Positions 1 to 11,689 are shown, numbered from the stretch's first letter. The stretch: 64,000 nucleotides of DNA from Anomaloglossus baeobatrachus (GCF_048569485.1 NC_134354.1:452865926-452929925), one strand, 5' to 3'. The notes: generated from the letters alone by a model not told the origin. A program made the numbers and translations.

Positions 1-176
1 TCCGTGCAAGCACAGCGTCGCTTGCACGTCGCTGCTGGCTGGGGGCTGTTCACTGGTCGCTGGTGAGATCTGCCTGTTTGACAGCTCACCAGCGACCATG
101 TAGCGATGCAGCAGCGATCCTGACCAGGTCAGATCGCTGGTCGGATCGCTGCTGCATCGCTAAGTGTGAAGGTACC
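1..176. mobile_element. Right end of a foldback MITE (TTAA-type family)
   Basis: The segment is rich in self-complementary GATCGCTG/CAGCGATC words and ends in AAGTGTGAAGGTACCCTTA. It shares the internal phrase GATCTGCCTGTTTGACAG with the element at 3295-3716 and the terminal style GTGT..AAGG..CCTTA with those at 3295-3716 and 17961-18154, so all three are taken as one family. The left end lies outside the window. No coding capacity is seen. The superfamily is not assigned; a TTAA-like target would fit piggyBac or Kolobok-type elements, which is inference. Confidence 0.6.
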
Positions 177-299
177 CTTAGTTCTTAGACCCATAGTAGA
201 AAGCAAATAAATAGTCACACAGAACACCTTTAACCCAAAAGAAAAGAGGAAGATGAAGAGTTTTTGTCTGGGTCAGCAAATTGGGGAGAGAGCCATGTA

Positions 300-1470
300 C
301 AGTCATGGCCAAAAGTGATGGCACCCTTGAAATTGTTCCAGAAAATAAAATATTTCTCCCAGAACGTTATTACAATATTACACTTGTTTTGTTATACACG
401 TTTATTTCATTGTCTGTATTGGAACAACACAAGACAAATTGCAAAATGAACATAATTTCACACGAAACTCCAAAAATGGACCAGACAAAATTGTATGCAC
501 CTTTCCAATTTTGTGGGTTAACTTGTGGCAAGTAACAGGTGTGGGCAATATGAAAATCACACCTGAAACCAGATAAAAAGGAGAAATGTTGACTCAATCT
601 GTGCACTGTGTGGCTGTGGGTGCCACACTAAGCATGGAGAACAGAAAGAGAAGAAACCTGTTGACTTCAGAACTAAACATGTTGAAAAATATCAACCATC
701 TCAAGGTTACAAGTCCATCTCCAGAGATCTTGATGTTTCTTTGCTCACGATGTGCAACATAATCAATAAGTTTACAATTAATGGCACTGTAACCAATCTC
801 TCTGGACGTGGGCAGTAGAGAAAAAGTGATGAAAAGTTGCAACGCAGGATAGTCTGGATGGTGAATAAGCAGCCACAATCAAGTTCCAAAGAAATTCAAG
901 CTGTCCAGCAAGATCAGAGTGCATCAGTGTCCACGCGAGGAACTATCAATCACCATTTGAATTAAATGAAACGCTATGCCAGGAGACCCAGGAGGAGAAG
1001 GAACTCTTCAAATCAGGGTGTACTGAAGTGGCTAGCAATGGGTCCAGATCTAAATCCCATTGAACTCTGTGGAGAGATCTTAAAATTGCTGTTGTGAGAA
1101 GGCAACCTTCTATTGAGAGACCTGGAGGAGTTTGTAAAAGAAGAGTGGGCCAAAATTCCAGATGAGAGGTGTAAGAGGATTGGTGATGCCTATAGGAAGC
1201 TATTGATTGCAGTTATTTATTCCAAAGGGTGTGCAACCAAATATTAAGTTGATGGTGCGAACAATTTTGCCGGGACCATTTTTGGAGTTTTGTGAGAAAT
1301 TATGTCCAATTTGACTTTTTTCCCCTCAGTGTTTTTTTTTGGGTTGTACCAATACACACAAAGGAAATAAACGTGTTCATAACAAAACCTGTAATTGTAA
1401 TAATTCTCCTGGAGAAACACTTCATTTTATGGAATAATTTCAAGGGTGCCAACACTTTCAGCCATGGCTG
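300..1470 (+). mobile_element. Internally deleted Tc1-like DNA transposon
   Basis: The terminal inverted repeats begin CAGTCATGGCCAAAAGTG at 300 and end with the complement CACTTTCAGCCATGGCTG at 1470. Both are flanked by the dinucleotide TA (298-299 and 1471-1472), the target site of Tc1/mariner elements. The interior holds transposase remnants on the plus strand: a helix-turn-helix-like N-terminal part around 660-960, and a C-terminal part around 1020-1240 that encodes a degraded version of the PDLNPIE..W motif near the third catalytic acid. At 1171 bp it is shorter than the usual 1.6 kb, and the middle of the catalytic domain is missing. No open frame spans it, so it is a dead copy. Confidence 0.85.
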
Positions 1471-1474
1471 TACA

Positions 1475-2611
1475 TACCGTATTTTTCGGACCATAAGACG
1501 CACTTTTTTTCATCCAAATTTGGGAGGAAAGTGTGGGGTGCGTCTTATGGTCTGAAGATGCGGGGTAGGGAGCTGTGGAGGAGTCAGCGCTATGCAGTGA
1601 GATCACAGGAGGCAGGGAGGGTCGCAGCTAGAGGAATCCGGCGCTGGAGAAACCACGTGTGCCCGCTGCTTAAAGTAAGTGAATATTCATTAGCTGCTCC
1701 CCGCCCACCTCTCTCTGCAGTCAGCGGGGGTGAGGAGCAGCTAATGAATACTTGTTTAATGTAAACAGCGGTCACACGTGGGTTCTCCAGCCCCCGGCTT
1801 CCTGCAGCGGCTGGGGAGACTGTGTGTCCGCTGTGTAGGAGGCAGGAGCAGGGTTCCGCTGCACTCATGTATGGCCCAGGGGGAAGTGCAGATCACTGCA
1901 GTGTCCAGGCCAGAGCACGGCATACCTTCACAGCACGGCCGCAGTCTCTGTGCTGAGGGCTCACATTACTTTCACTTTGCTCCTGCTGCCTTTACACTAG
2001 AAACAGTCTCCCGTAGCTGACAAAAACCTACAGTGATGTAATGCAGAGGGGTGGGCCAGAACAGCACAGAACAGCACAGAGCCCGCCTCTTCATTACATC
2101 ACTGCAGGTCCTTGACATATGGGAGACTGTGTTTGTAATGCCAGGACCAACCTGAAGCATGGTGATCAGCACATCAGTAAAAGTAAGGCAATAAATAGCA
2201 TAGTATATAAAGGCATTACTGTAAACCTGGATGGGGTTGGATCATATATATCTTTACACACACACACACACACACACTATATAACTATATAACTATATAC
2301 ACACAGACACACACACACATTATATACATACACACACACACAAAATCCAGATTGGAGGATCACACACATAATGATGGGGAACATACATATTCCACGATGG
2401 GGGCCATATATACCTGGAAGGTACCCAGAATGGGGGATATGAGGACAGAATTTGGGGATATTATTACCTCAGTAACACTGTCAGCAGTAAAATAACAGTG
2501 TGTCATGACCACATTCTTTTACTTTAATTTTATTTTTTTCTATTTTTTCCTCCTCTAAAACAAGGGTGCGTCTTATAGTCTGGTGCGTCTTATAGTCCGA
2601 AAAATACGGTA
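1475..2611. mobile_element. Non-autonomous DNA transposon, CCGTATTTTTCGG family, copy 1
   Basis: The left terminus reads TACCGTATTTTTCGGACC followed by ATAAGACGCAC, and the right terminus is its inverted complement, ending GTCCGAAAAATACGGTA. With a TA target duplication the element proper is 1477-2609. The right arm carries the GTGCGTCTTATAGTC end motif twice. There is no transposase. It contains a CA microsatellite and, near 2396-2412, a single GATGGGGGCCATATA motif that resembles the unit amplified into an 18-bp minisatellite in copy 2 (8737-10450). It abuts the Tc1 element two bases away. The superfamily is unassigned. Confidence 0.8.
2250..2345. repeat. CA-rich microsatellite
   Basis: Interrupted (CA)n with TATATAACTATA interruptions, lying inside the MITE at 1475-2611. 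Confidence 0.9.
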
Positions 2612-3023
<412 letters not shown>

Positions 3024-3294
3024 CTACAAATGAAAAAGAAACTACTTTATAACCCTGAAAGAAAATCAATCATTCAAAATATTCTGAAAATTCATCAAGT
3101 AGATTTGTATTTATCCAAAAACAAATAAAATCTCATTTAAAATGTATAATAGAAAACCTATTAGTTACCTAATGTCAGCACAACGGAGTTTTCTTACACC
3201 AGTGCACTCCAACCATTCTTACATTGAGAGGCTCATTCTATAAATCTCACACCATGCTGATACTACATCATAACATAATAGTTTTGGGTGACAG

Positions 3295-3716
3295 TAAAGG
3301 CCCCTTTACACAATGCAACATCGCTGTAACGTCACCGGTTTTGTGACGTAATAGCGACCTCCCCAGCGACATTGCAGTGTATGACACGCACCAGCGACCT
3401 GGCCCCTGCTGTGAGGTTGCTGATAGCTACAAATCTTTCAGGACCATTCTTTGGTCCTTTGTTTCCCGCTGTGCAGCATGCATCAGTGTGTTTGACACCG
3501 TTACAACTACTTCATTAGCGACTTCCCTTTCAAAAAGCTGCTTTGACCCATCCCCAGCTAGGTCGTTCTGCAGGTCCGCATCGCTGCTGCGTCTTTGGCC
3601 AGATCTGCCTGTTTGACAGATCACCAGCGACTCACCAGAGGCTTTCCAGCGATCCCGGCCAGGTTGGGATTACTGGTGGGATCACTAGAAAGTCTCAGTG
3701 TGTAAAGGGGCCTTAA
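3295..3716. mobile_element. MITE with TAAAGGCCCCTTTACACA termini
   Basis: The left terminus TAAAGGCCCCTTTACACA is matched by TGTGTAAAGGGGCCTTAA at the right, an inverted repeat of about 16 bp. The interior is made of GCGAC/GTCGC and GATCGCTG words that can fold back on themselves, and it shares GATCTGCCTGTTTGACAG with 1-176. TTAA at the right and TAAA at the left suggest a TTAA target site with one mutated base. There is no coding potential. Confidence 0.75.
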
Positions 3717-3906
3717 AGGGTATATAATCTGAGATCAGAAGGCACCTATTCCTGTATTGATAATATACTACTGATAAAACTTGATTTTATTTACAAGCAA
3801 CACACAGCCTAGTAAGTCACACATCACTGAAGTCAGTTAATCTGCCCCTATGTAATACTGCTCTCAGATTACATAGCAAATAACTATTGACAGACTCCCT
3901 TTAAAG
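3713..3906. mobile_element. Short MITE, TTAAAGGG termini
   Basis: Starts TTAAAGGGTATATAATCTG and ends GACAGACTCCCTTTAAAG. The middle (CTACTGATAAAAC, then ACACACAGCCTAGTAAG) is also found in degenerate form at 7440-7530, so at least two copies of this family occur here. Its left TTAA is shared with the right end of the preceding MITE. Confidence 0.6.
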
Positions 3907-4520
3907 AATGCTACAAGGTACTATGATATACAAGTTACAAAAAAAAAATAGGACAGCTTATTACATTATGCTGCAATGTAGCAGCGTCATAGTGCGATTG
4001 TTGGCTGCATGATGTGTATCACTCCCGAAGTCACTGTAGTTCCACAGCCTCAGGCTTTCAGACAAAGGAATGTCATGATCCTAATGTGGATCACAATGAA
4101 AGGTCTCCTGACTTGAAGAATCAGTCTCAGGTTGGAAAAGGCGGTTTTGTAGGACCGGCCGCCCTATTAGAATGATACATTAGTTAGAATGCTGGGTGGC
4201 CGATATAGCCCTCCGATGGAAACCATGGCCCTCTAGGATCAATGGCATTAGGTTGAGTCAAGTTTGAAAGCCCAAGGTGCAAAGTGCCCTAGAAATGGTG
4301 ACCGTGCTGTGCCTTAATTCACTGGGCCTGGGAAACCCACGGATTATGGTACGGTTTGCACTAGCACTTTTTATTTCATTCTTTTAGCACACAACCTTAC
4401 TCCAGGCCTCTGGCAAGGAGAGGAGAATTCTGAAATTCCAGGTGGGAGGTACGGTCAGCATTATGCTGGGAATTATTCACTTTAAATTATTTCTTGTTTT
4501 ACTGTGTGTCCTGTCACTTT
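3907..4520. other. Intronic sequence without recognised features
   Basis: No convincing exon, transposon terminus or tandem array on either strand. It may contain decayed interspersed repeats that I cannot identify. Confidence 0.5.
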
Positions 4521-4690
4521 TCATTGACTTATAAGGGTTAAGTCCAAAACGCGCATGTCTACATGTGCTACTATTGGATTTTAACCATAAATTTATGATT
4601 TACATTCCTGATCCACGATTTTTACTATGTACTCATTAAAGAATGATTTTATGAAGATACCGGTTGCTGGATATCCTTCCCTCTCCATTT
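4521..4690 (+). mobile_element. Degraded Penelope-like (or related) 3' fragment
   Basis: The layout matches a frog-type repeat seen better preserved at 38000-38671. A CTTATAA..AAAACGCGCATGTC segment sits at 4529-4562 where such elements carry a hammerhead-like motif. It is followed by an AT-rich stretch and a CGGTTGCTGGATATCCTTC tail. The ribozyme core is heavily diverged. Assignment to Penelope-like elements rests on the published association of short hammerhead variants with that class and on my memory of related frog repeats, so it is tentative. Confidence 0.35.
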
Positions 4691-4789
4691 GCTGCCCTGA
4701 CGGCACAAACAGAATCCACTGCAACGGACTTCATCATGATGTGGTAAGCTAACAGAATTATTTTTGTTTTTGCTAGACATAACATAGCG

Positions 4790-4904
4790 CTATACGTAAT
4801 AAAGCAGTGGTGGGAAATTAACGTGATGCTTTTTTTGCCCGGAGATACAGATTTGGTGCAGAAATGTCTGCAACCAAATACTCAAAGTGTGCACATAGCC
4901 TAAT
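4790..4904. mobile_element. Right end of a MITE (GTGCACATAGCC terminus)
   Basis: Ends in AAAGTGTGCACATAGCCTAA, the same terminus as the complete element at 6600-6931. No matching left end is seen, so it is a fragment. The left boundary is approximate. Confidence 0.5.
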
Positions 4905-5340
4905 CTCGTAATCCACCATTGAGTTCAATGAGTTCACCTGAAGTTACAGCTGGGGTTCCAAGAGTTCAATGCTGCCAGATTATTGACTTCAATGGTGGCC
5001 GGTTAATCAGGTAATCTGGCACCATAGAAATCAATAATCTGTTAATCCAGGACCATTGAACTTAATGCCGGAATACCAGATTTGAGTTCAATGATGGGGC
5101 CGTAGCTGTGACGTCAGTGAGTTCACCTGAGGTCATAGCTGGGGTGCCGTGAGAACCAACAACTGTGACCTCAGACGACCTCACTGATGTCAATGCTCTC
5201 ACAGCCGTGGCTTTGTCAGTGTGTTGAGGCACATTTTCTAATGTGATTGTCCACTGCAACCTCAGATATATCAGAGCCGGGATCATTGTAGGACGTCCTG
5301 TCTGTGGATTACGTCAAACCTGCAGGGGTGTTTTGGGCAT
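4905..5340. repeat. Locally repetitive intronic segment
   Basis: The phrase GAGTTCACCTGA followed by (G/A)GTCATAGCTGGGGT-like sequence occurs near 4930 and again near 5108-5145. ATTGA(A/C)TTCAATG words recur in both orientations. It looks like a decayed interspersed repeat, possibly continuous with the element starting near 5440. No coding exon is seen. Confidence 0.4.
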
Positions 5341-5439
5341 TGATAAATTGGAGAAATGGGGTGTTTTTTTTGTTTGTTAAATAACAAATTTTTCTCTGTA
5401 GTTTTCTGTTTATTTCCTTTTACTTACACAATTAGTAAT

Positions 5440-6060
5440 GGGGGGTCTCATAGATGCCTCCCCATTATGAACCACGGGTTTGATGACAGCTGTGATTTTT
5501 TGACAAATCACTGCTGTCATTAATCCCTCATATTAACCCGATTGCCTCCGCACCAGGGCAATAGGCATGAGCCAAGTAAAGCGCTGGAACTGGAGCATCT
5601 ATTGGATGCGACAATTCTGGGGCGGCTGCGAGAGGCTATTTTTAGACTGGGGGGGGGCAATAACCATGGACCTCCACAGCCTGAGAATACCAGCCCTCAG
5701 CTGTCTGCTTTATCTTTGCTGGGTATCAAAATTGAGGAGGACTGCACGCCATTTTTTAAAATGATTTGAAATAATTTAAAAAACCTGAGTGGGGTCTCAT
5801 GTTTTGTTACACAGCCAAGATGAAGCACACAGCGGGGGGCTGCAGCCTCCAGCTGTCTTCTTTATCTTTGATGGGTATCAAAATACGTGGGACCCTACGC
5901 CATTTTTTTAATTATTAATTTATTTTTACACTTCACTTTGAGACCCAGACAGCTACTGTGATGGCAACTAGAGACTCCAGCAGTCTGACTGCAACCAAAC
6001 CCAGATGCTGTCACAGAGCGTGGGCGGGGGAAGCAGTGAATATGCATGAGGTTTAAGGAG
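5440..6060 (+). mobile_element. Interspersed repeat family G, copy 1
   Basis: Shares long stretches with 16870-17680 and, in the opposite orientation, with 62280-62760. Shared signposts are GGGGTCTCATAGATGCCT, the ATTGCC..CAGGG(C/T)AAT block, GCATCTA(T/A)TGGATGC, CTGAGAATACCAGCC and the TTGATACC/GGTATCAAAAT word with ACGCCATTTTTT. No reverse transcriptase or transposase is encoded. It is likely a non-autonomous frog repeat; the superfamily is unknown to me. Confidence 0.6.
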
Positions 6061-6522
6061 CAGACCTGGAAGCAGTGTGACAGCCACATGGAGACTTGGT
6101 AAATATAATGTCCTGATTGATTTAATCCTCATTTGCTTTCTATTTTTATTTTTTTTTATCTGGGTGGCTGAACTTGAACAGTAACCCTGACTTCCCTGAG
6201 AAGTCTGTATTTGGGGTCCGTAAACAGACACTAGGTGTCAGATACAGATCCCGAAGATTACAGTTCGGGTTCGCCCATAACCAGTCACTAGATTTCACAA
6301 TACACTCTGTATGCATTCTTCAATAGATCGCTTAGACTTGATGATGTTGGTGTATTTACTTTGAAAATCCAAAAGAAGAATGGCAGCTTAATCTGGAAAT
6401 TGTAATTACATCGGATACATAAAATTCAATATTAGGCAGGGGAACTTTAAGAAAAGGATTACAAAGCTATTTTTACATGGATTTTCAGAGTTAGCACACC
6501 AGATTCATCAGGTCATATATTT
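6061..6522. other. Intronic sequence without recognised features
   Basis: AT-rich sequence with no splice-flanked conserved exon, tandem array or transposon terminus that I can support. Confidence 0.45.
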
Positions 6523-7530
6523 AAAGGGAATCCGTTTGCAGGTTTTTACTATATAATTTAAAGACAAAAGGAGATAAACACTAAAACACTGAATTGTGTA
6601 AGGCTATGTGCGCACGTGTGCGCTCTGCACCGCACCGAAAAGCTGCGTTCTGAAGCGCATGGTGCTGGCGAGAACGTGAGCTCTGCCTGCAGCTCCTGCC
6701 ATAGACAGAGCAGGGGCTGCCGGCAAAGCGCACGGAAGAAGTGACATGTCACTTCTTAGAACGCAGCGATTCGGGCAGCAGCCGAAGCGCTGCGTTCTAA
6801 TATGCCACGTGCGCACGGCCCCTGCACAATCTCCATAGATTGTGCAGGGGACGCAGGACGCATGCAGTTACGCTGCGCTACAAAGCGCAGCGTAACTGCA
6901 TGAATTACGCACACGTGCGCACATAGCCTAATGTTTCACTTATCAGGCTGGGCGCTATTATTTACTCACAATGACTATTTTATCTCCAGGAGATTAACAC
7001 TGCCCTGACTATGGGGCCCATCAGAAGTTTTCAGACCACACCCCCTCCTCTGGTAAGCAGCTTACTGTCAATAGACAATGTACACAGTCAGAACTGCTGC
7101 ACCAGAAAACTAAGTGATATATTGTTGGAATCAAGGTTTCTGCACCTACATTTAACTGCTCTCATATGAGGTAGAAAACCCCTAGTGGCAGATTTAATTT
7201 AAAGAGTTTGTCCACTACTTTGACAATTCCTTGTTAAATACTATAATTTCCAATGTAAAATAAAAATAACGAAACTCACCTGCCCCGCATCAGTGCCATT
7301 TCAGCAATGTCAGAGCCGGGTCTTACGTGAAGTATGGCACATAAGCCCTATACCTTGTCTACTGACAGGGAGTTGCTTATTAGAGGAGGCCACTTGATCG
7401 GACAAAGGCTCACATGCCCTGTAGTCCTGGCAGTGATAATCTACTGGTGATAAAACCTTAAATGTAAATAAATAACAGCACACAGCTTAATAAGTGGCAT
7501 CACTGAATACTGAATACAGACTTCCTTTAA
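6523..7530. mobile_element. TTAAAGGGAA-type repeat, interrupted by a MITE
   Basis: Begins TTTAAAGGGAATCCGTTTGC and ends CAGACTTCCTTTAACCC. Its right part (7440-7530) resembles the short element at 3713-3906. The MITE at 6600-6931 lies inside it. The outer boundaries are inferred from the terminal words only; the middle (6932-7440) has no coding content. Confidence 0.45.
6600..6931. mobile_element. MITE, GGCTATGTGCGCAC termini
   Basis: The left end AGGCTATGTGCGCACGTGTG is matched at the right by CACACGTGCGCACATAGCCT, a near-perfect inverted repeat of about 20 bp. Internal hairpins include CCCCTGCACAATCT facing its complement around 6819-6850 and GCAGTTACGCTGCG facing CGCAGCGTAACTGC around 6864-6899. 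Non-coding. Related ends occur at 4904, 17960 and 18577-18940. Confidence 0.8.
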
Positions 7531-7680
7531 CCCTGAATCATATCAGCATCCAAGACTCCAACACAATTATCAGCGGAGCCTAAATTAGCCAGATTGTAAT
7601 TTGAACTTTGACTCTGGCCCCGATTCTTCAGTACCAGTGTTGTTTGAGGGGCATGCTGAAATCAGATGCTCGTGATTCAT

Positions 7681-8190
7681 TAAGGCTACTTTCACACATC
7701 CGGTTGTAGCAGTGCGGCACAATCCGGAGCTCAGCTGAAAAAACAAAACCGTTTTTTTTTGCCGCCGGTTTCGTTTTTCCAGCATTGACTTGCATTGGCG
7801 CCATATTGTGCCGCATGGGCTTGCGTTCTGTCCGGTTTTTGGCGCATGCGGCAGATTTAGCCGATGCGGCGGCCGGATGGAATGTTCCCTGGCACGTTTT
7901 TTGCTCCGGCAAAAAAAACGTATCGCGCCGCATTCGGCCGCTGCGGCGCATTTTTCAATGCATGCCTATGGACACCGGATGCGGCGCGATGCGGCAAAAA
8001 CGCATCCGGCCGCCGCATGCGGTTTCTTCCACTGCGCATGCTCAGTAGCCTGCCACAAGCAGCAAAAAACGGACGGGCTGCATGTAAAAACCTATGCAAA
8101 GGATGCGGTGTTTTCGCCGCATCTGTTACATAGGTTTCACAGCCAGATTGAGCCGCACTGCTCAAACCGGATGTGTGAAAGTAGCCTAAG
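7681..8190. mobile_element. MITE, GGCTACTTTCACACATCCGG termini
   Basis: Starts TAAGGCTACTTTCACACATC and ends GATGTGTGAAAGTAGCCTAA, an inverted repeat of more than 20 bp. The interior is GC-rich and full of CCGCATGCGGC-like palindromic words, quite unlike its AT-rich surroundings. Open frames up to 173 codons cross it but follow its low-complexity composition and are not genes. This terminal type is, from memory, abundant in frog genomes. Confidence 0.8.
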
Positions 8191-8495
8191 AGGTGCACGT
8201 CTCTTAATGAATCAGGAGCGTCTGACAAGTCGTGTGTACCTCCGTGTGCCCCTCGCCACAAATCTTACTACAACCGGGAAATGGAGTAAAATTTCTGGCA
8301 TAAGGAATTAACTTGCTGAGCGATGGTTGACACAAAATTTTATAGACTTTTCAAAACCTTGAAAAGGGAAAGATCCCCTAAAATTACATCCATAGGTATT
8401 AAATTGTAGTTGAAGCTATAATAAAACTACAAACCACATTGCAGGAAAGGAAACTCTACTCATGGAAGTCAGAAGTTAAATTACAAGTAGCAATG
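8191..8495. other. Intronic sequence without recognised features
   Basis: About 300 bp of AT-rich sequence between a MITE and a hAT end. Nothing identifiable was seen. Confidence 0.5.
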
Positions 8496-9010
8496 GGTGA
8501 GCGTGCTCGGCACTGCTCAGCACTCAACTGAGCATCAGGATGCTAGACGCTTAATATTCGATCAAGTATTCTGGTACCCAAACGCCATGCTCGAGTCCCC
8601 ACCCTGCATGTTTTGCGGCTTTTTTTATTTCCAGACACTAAAACATGCGGGGATTGCCTGCCAATCATGGTAATGCTGTAGCCATTTTGGATTCTGGCAT
8701 TGATGTGACTGATTGGCCACATAGATTCATCGGGTCTACCATATTTTTCGGACTATAAGAAACACCGGACCATAAGACGCACCCTGGTTTTAGAGGAGGA
8801 AAATAGGAAAATGAAATTTTAAAGCAAAAAATGTGGTCATGACACACCGTTATGGGGCAAGGATCTGCTGCCTACACTGTTATGGGGGTAATGTCCCCAA
8901 ATTCTCTGCTAAGGTACCCCATCCTGGTAATGACCCTCCTGCCTTGTATATGTACCCCATCCTGGTATATGCCCTTATCCTGCTATATACTGGCATACTG
9001 CTATATACCC

Positions 9011-9552
9011 CCCCATCCTGCTATATGGCCCCATCCTGCTATATGGCCCCATCCTGCTATATATCCCCATCCTGCTATATGGCCCCATCCTGCTATATGG
9101 CCCCATCCTGCTATATACCCCCATCCTGCTATATATCCCCATCCTGCTATATGGCCCCATCCTGCTATATACCCCCATCCTGCTATATATCCCCATCCTG
9201 CTATATGGCCCCATCCTGCTATATGGCCCCATCCTGCTATATGGCCCCATCCTGCTATATGGCCCCATCCTGCTATATACCCCCATCCTGCTATATATCC
9301 CCATCCTGCTATATGGCCCCATCCTGCTATATACCCCCATCCTGCTATATATCCCCATCCTGCTATATGGCCCCATCCTGCTATATGGACCCATCCTGCT
9401 ATATGGACCCATCCTGCTATATGGCCCCATCCTGCTATATGGCCCCATCCTGCTATATGGCCCCATCCTGCTATATGGCCCCATCCTGCTATATGGCCCC
9501 ATCCTGCTATATGGCCCCATCCTGCTATATGGCCCCATCCTGCTGTATGGCA
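9011..9552. repeat. 18-bp minisatellite, about 30 units
   Basis: Tandem unit CCATCCTGCTATATGGCC with three main variants that differ just after CTATAT (GGCCC, ACCCC and ATCCC). Variants recur in the order GGCC - ACCC - ATCC several times, which indicates a three-unit higher-order repeat; the last ten or so units are nearly uniform. Because 18 is a multiple of three, all frames read through as hexapeptide repeats (for example PSCYMA). These are artefacts. Confidence 0.95.
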
Positions 9553-9599
9553 TGTATCCTGTATCACACAAAAAAATAAACGTTTATACTCACCTTTCC

Positions 9600-10040
9600 T
9601 CGCTCAATGCAGCATCGCTCCTCCCCCTGTCTGTGGCGGCAGTAGCACTGCTGACCTGTGTGGAGCCGTCACTGTTCCCTGCAGCATCGCTCGTCGTGCT
9701 GTCTGCCGGTCAGCTGACCTGCGTGACTAGCGGCGCGCACAGCAATGACGTCATCGCTGTGTTCACCGCTCGCTACACAGATCAGCTGGCCAGCAGACAG
9801 GAGATCGCGGTGCTGCAGGGGAACGGTGACGGGTGAGTATACCGATTCACTGCCCCCGGCACTGACCTGTGTGGAGCCGTTCCCCTGCAGCATCGCAATG
9901 TCCCCCGGTCTGCCGGCTGATGTGTGTGGAGAGCACGCACAGGGATAAAGTCATCTCTGTGCTCACCGCTCGCTACACAGATCAGCTGGCCGGCAGACAA
10001 GAGGAGATCGCTGTGCTGCAGGGGAACGGTGACGGGTGAG
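9600..10040. repeat. 200-bp tandem duplication
   Basis: CTCGCTACACAGATCAGCTGGCC occurs near 9770 and again exactly 200 bp later, followed in both copies by a GAGATCGC(G/T)GTGCTGCAGG phrase and a GGGAACGGTGACGGGTGAG phrase. There are two diverged copies of a roughly 200-bp unit inside the MITE. Confidence 0.8.
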
Positions 10041-10450
10041 TGTACCGTACTTATTCACTGCCCCCCGCGCTGATGATGATACGCGGGGGGCAGTGAATAC
10101 AGCCGCACATGATCACTCCAGGCTGTAGTTGCCAGGAGTGATCACGGCCGGCTGTTTAATATGCGCACACACCCCGTCCATCATCCCGCCCACCTATCAA
10201 CGCTGGCTTCAGCGCTGAGAGATGATGGGCGGGAGGATGGGCGTGCATATGTAATGAACGGGCCCACGTGGTCATGGCAGGCGCTGCCACAGCCTGCTCG
10301 TGCCACCGATGACCCGTGCCACCGATGACCCGCTCCACCGCAGCACCCTCATTCCCAGCCGCAGCCCTATATTCAGACCATAAGACGCACCCCCTACTTT
10401 CGCCCAACATTTGGGGGAAAAAAAGTGCGTCTTATCCGAAAAATACTATA

Positions 10451-11430
10451 TATAAAACCCAGTAACGTCATCCTTGGCACACTGTACACAGAAATAGTGT
10501 AGGGCTTAGGAAGAGATTCTGCTGTAGAAGGGAGAGTGTTTTATACTGTCACAGTACCTGCTGGTGCAACCAATAAGCCAACAGTCCTTTTCAGGACTAA
10601 TTGAAATACATTATATTCTCTAATAATACCGCTTTATCTGCAATTAATTTTAGGGTGAGCTTCTGGGCATATGGGCAGGGATTTCTAGGCTTACAGACCT
10701 TGCTGCTGCTATGTATAAAATCTATTCTATAATAATATCTCTCTTAGTCTGCAATTAGTGTAGGGTGAGCTTCTGGAGTGGGGATAGTGTTTTAGAGGCA
10801 TTTAAGCAGGGTCCATTGCTTTATAGTCCTTAGTGCTGCCACATACAACGGCTTACAAACACATTTTATTCTCTAATAATACCGCTCTTAGTCTGCAATT
10901 GGTGTAGGGTGAGGTTCTGGAGTGGGGATAGTATCTTAGAGGCATGTAGGCAGGGCTTGTAGCCTTACAGACCTTGCTGCTGCTACGTAGGAAAAAAAAT
11001 ATATTGTATTCTCTAATATTGCCACTCTTAGCTGCACATAATTTAAACTGCATATAGCGTGCAGTAAAGGACAGGGAAGTGGACATCCCACTGATAAGGG
11101 TGAATGCAGAGGCTGTGGCTGCGGGCCAGGGCAAACTGGGCCTGCTGCAGGATGACACCAAACACATGCATCATCTAGACCTAGCTTCCTATTCCACTTT
11201 GCACACGGGCGCAGCACACTACTGTTGAAGCCAGAGCAGTGTGATCAGTATGTAGGTTGGATGGCACATAATGCTTCTAGTTTGTTTCTCAGCACCACCC
11301 TTTCTTCCACATGGTCCAGTCTCACTATTCAAGGGTCTGCATCACATAATCCTCACCCTGATCCTCCTTCGCTCCACCATGTCGAGTCCCTAGAGACAAG
11401 TGACCCCACAAGTGGAAACTCCCAGGAGCT
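10451..11430. repeat. hAT subterminal region with 110-145-bp imperfect repeats
   Basis: GTAGGGTGAG(C/G)TTCTGG recurs near 10650, 10760 and 10902, each paired with TCTAATAATACCGCT- and TCTGCAATTA(G/A)TGTAG-type words. About four imperfect units are visible. Repeats of this kind close to the ends are usual in hAT elements, where they can bind transposase. Confidence 0.65.
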
Positions 11431-11689
11431 ACCGTGTTTTTCCAAAAATAAGACACTGTCTTATATTTTTTTTGCCCCCCAAAAAGCACTAAGGCTTATT
11501 TTTGGAGGAGGTCTTATTCTTGGAGAAACACGGTTGGGGGTAAGTTTACCCCCCAAAAAAGCAGACCCCCCCCCCACTTCCCAGGAGACTCATACATACT
11601 CACCAGACCAGGACATCTGCGTGGTCCCAGGTCCTCCTGTGATCTCTGGTCGGTGCTGCACGCCGTCCCACCCTGCTGCTAGCTGACAC

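Larger units (their letters stand above)
8737..10450. mobile_element. CCGTATTTTTCGG-family MITE, copy 2, with minisatellite
   Basis: The left end TACCATATTTTTCGGACT is followed by ATAAGA..CCATAAGACGCACC, and the right end reads GTGCGTCTTATCCGAAAAATACTATA. Compared with copy 1 (1475-2611) it is inverted: GGAGGAAAATAGGAAAA and TGTGGTCATGACACA here are the complement of the right arm there. It carries an 18-bp minisatellite, a 200-bp tandem duplication and a hairpin around 10051-10098 (TTCACTGCCCCCCGCG facing its complement). It is inserted in the hAT element. Confidence 0.8.

Noticed and set aside
7628-8311. Open frames up to 173 codons near 7.8-8.3 kb
   Set aside because: They lie within a GC-rich MITE with long terminal inverted repeats, and overlapping frames are open on both strands.
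8833-9730. Hexapeptide-repeat proteins (PSCYMA, HPAIWP, SRMGPY)
   Set aside because: They are produced by the 18-bp minisatellite inside a MITE; all frames and both strands are open alike.
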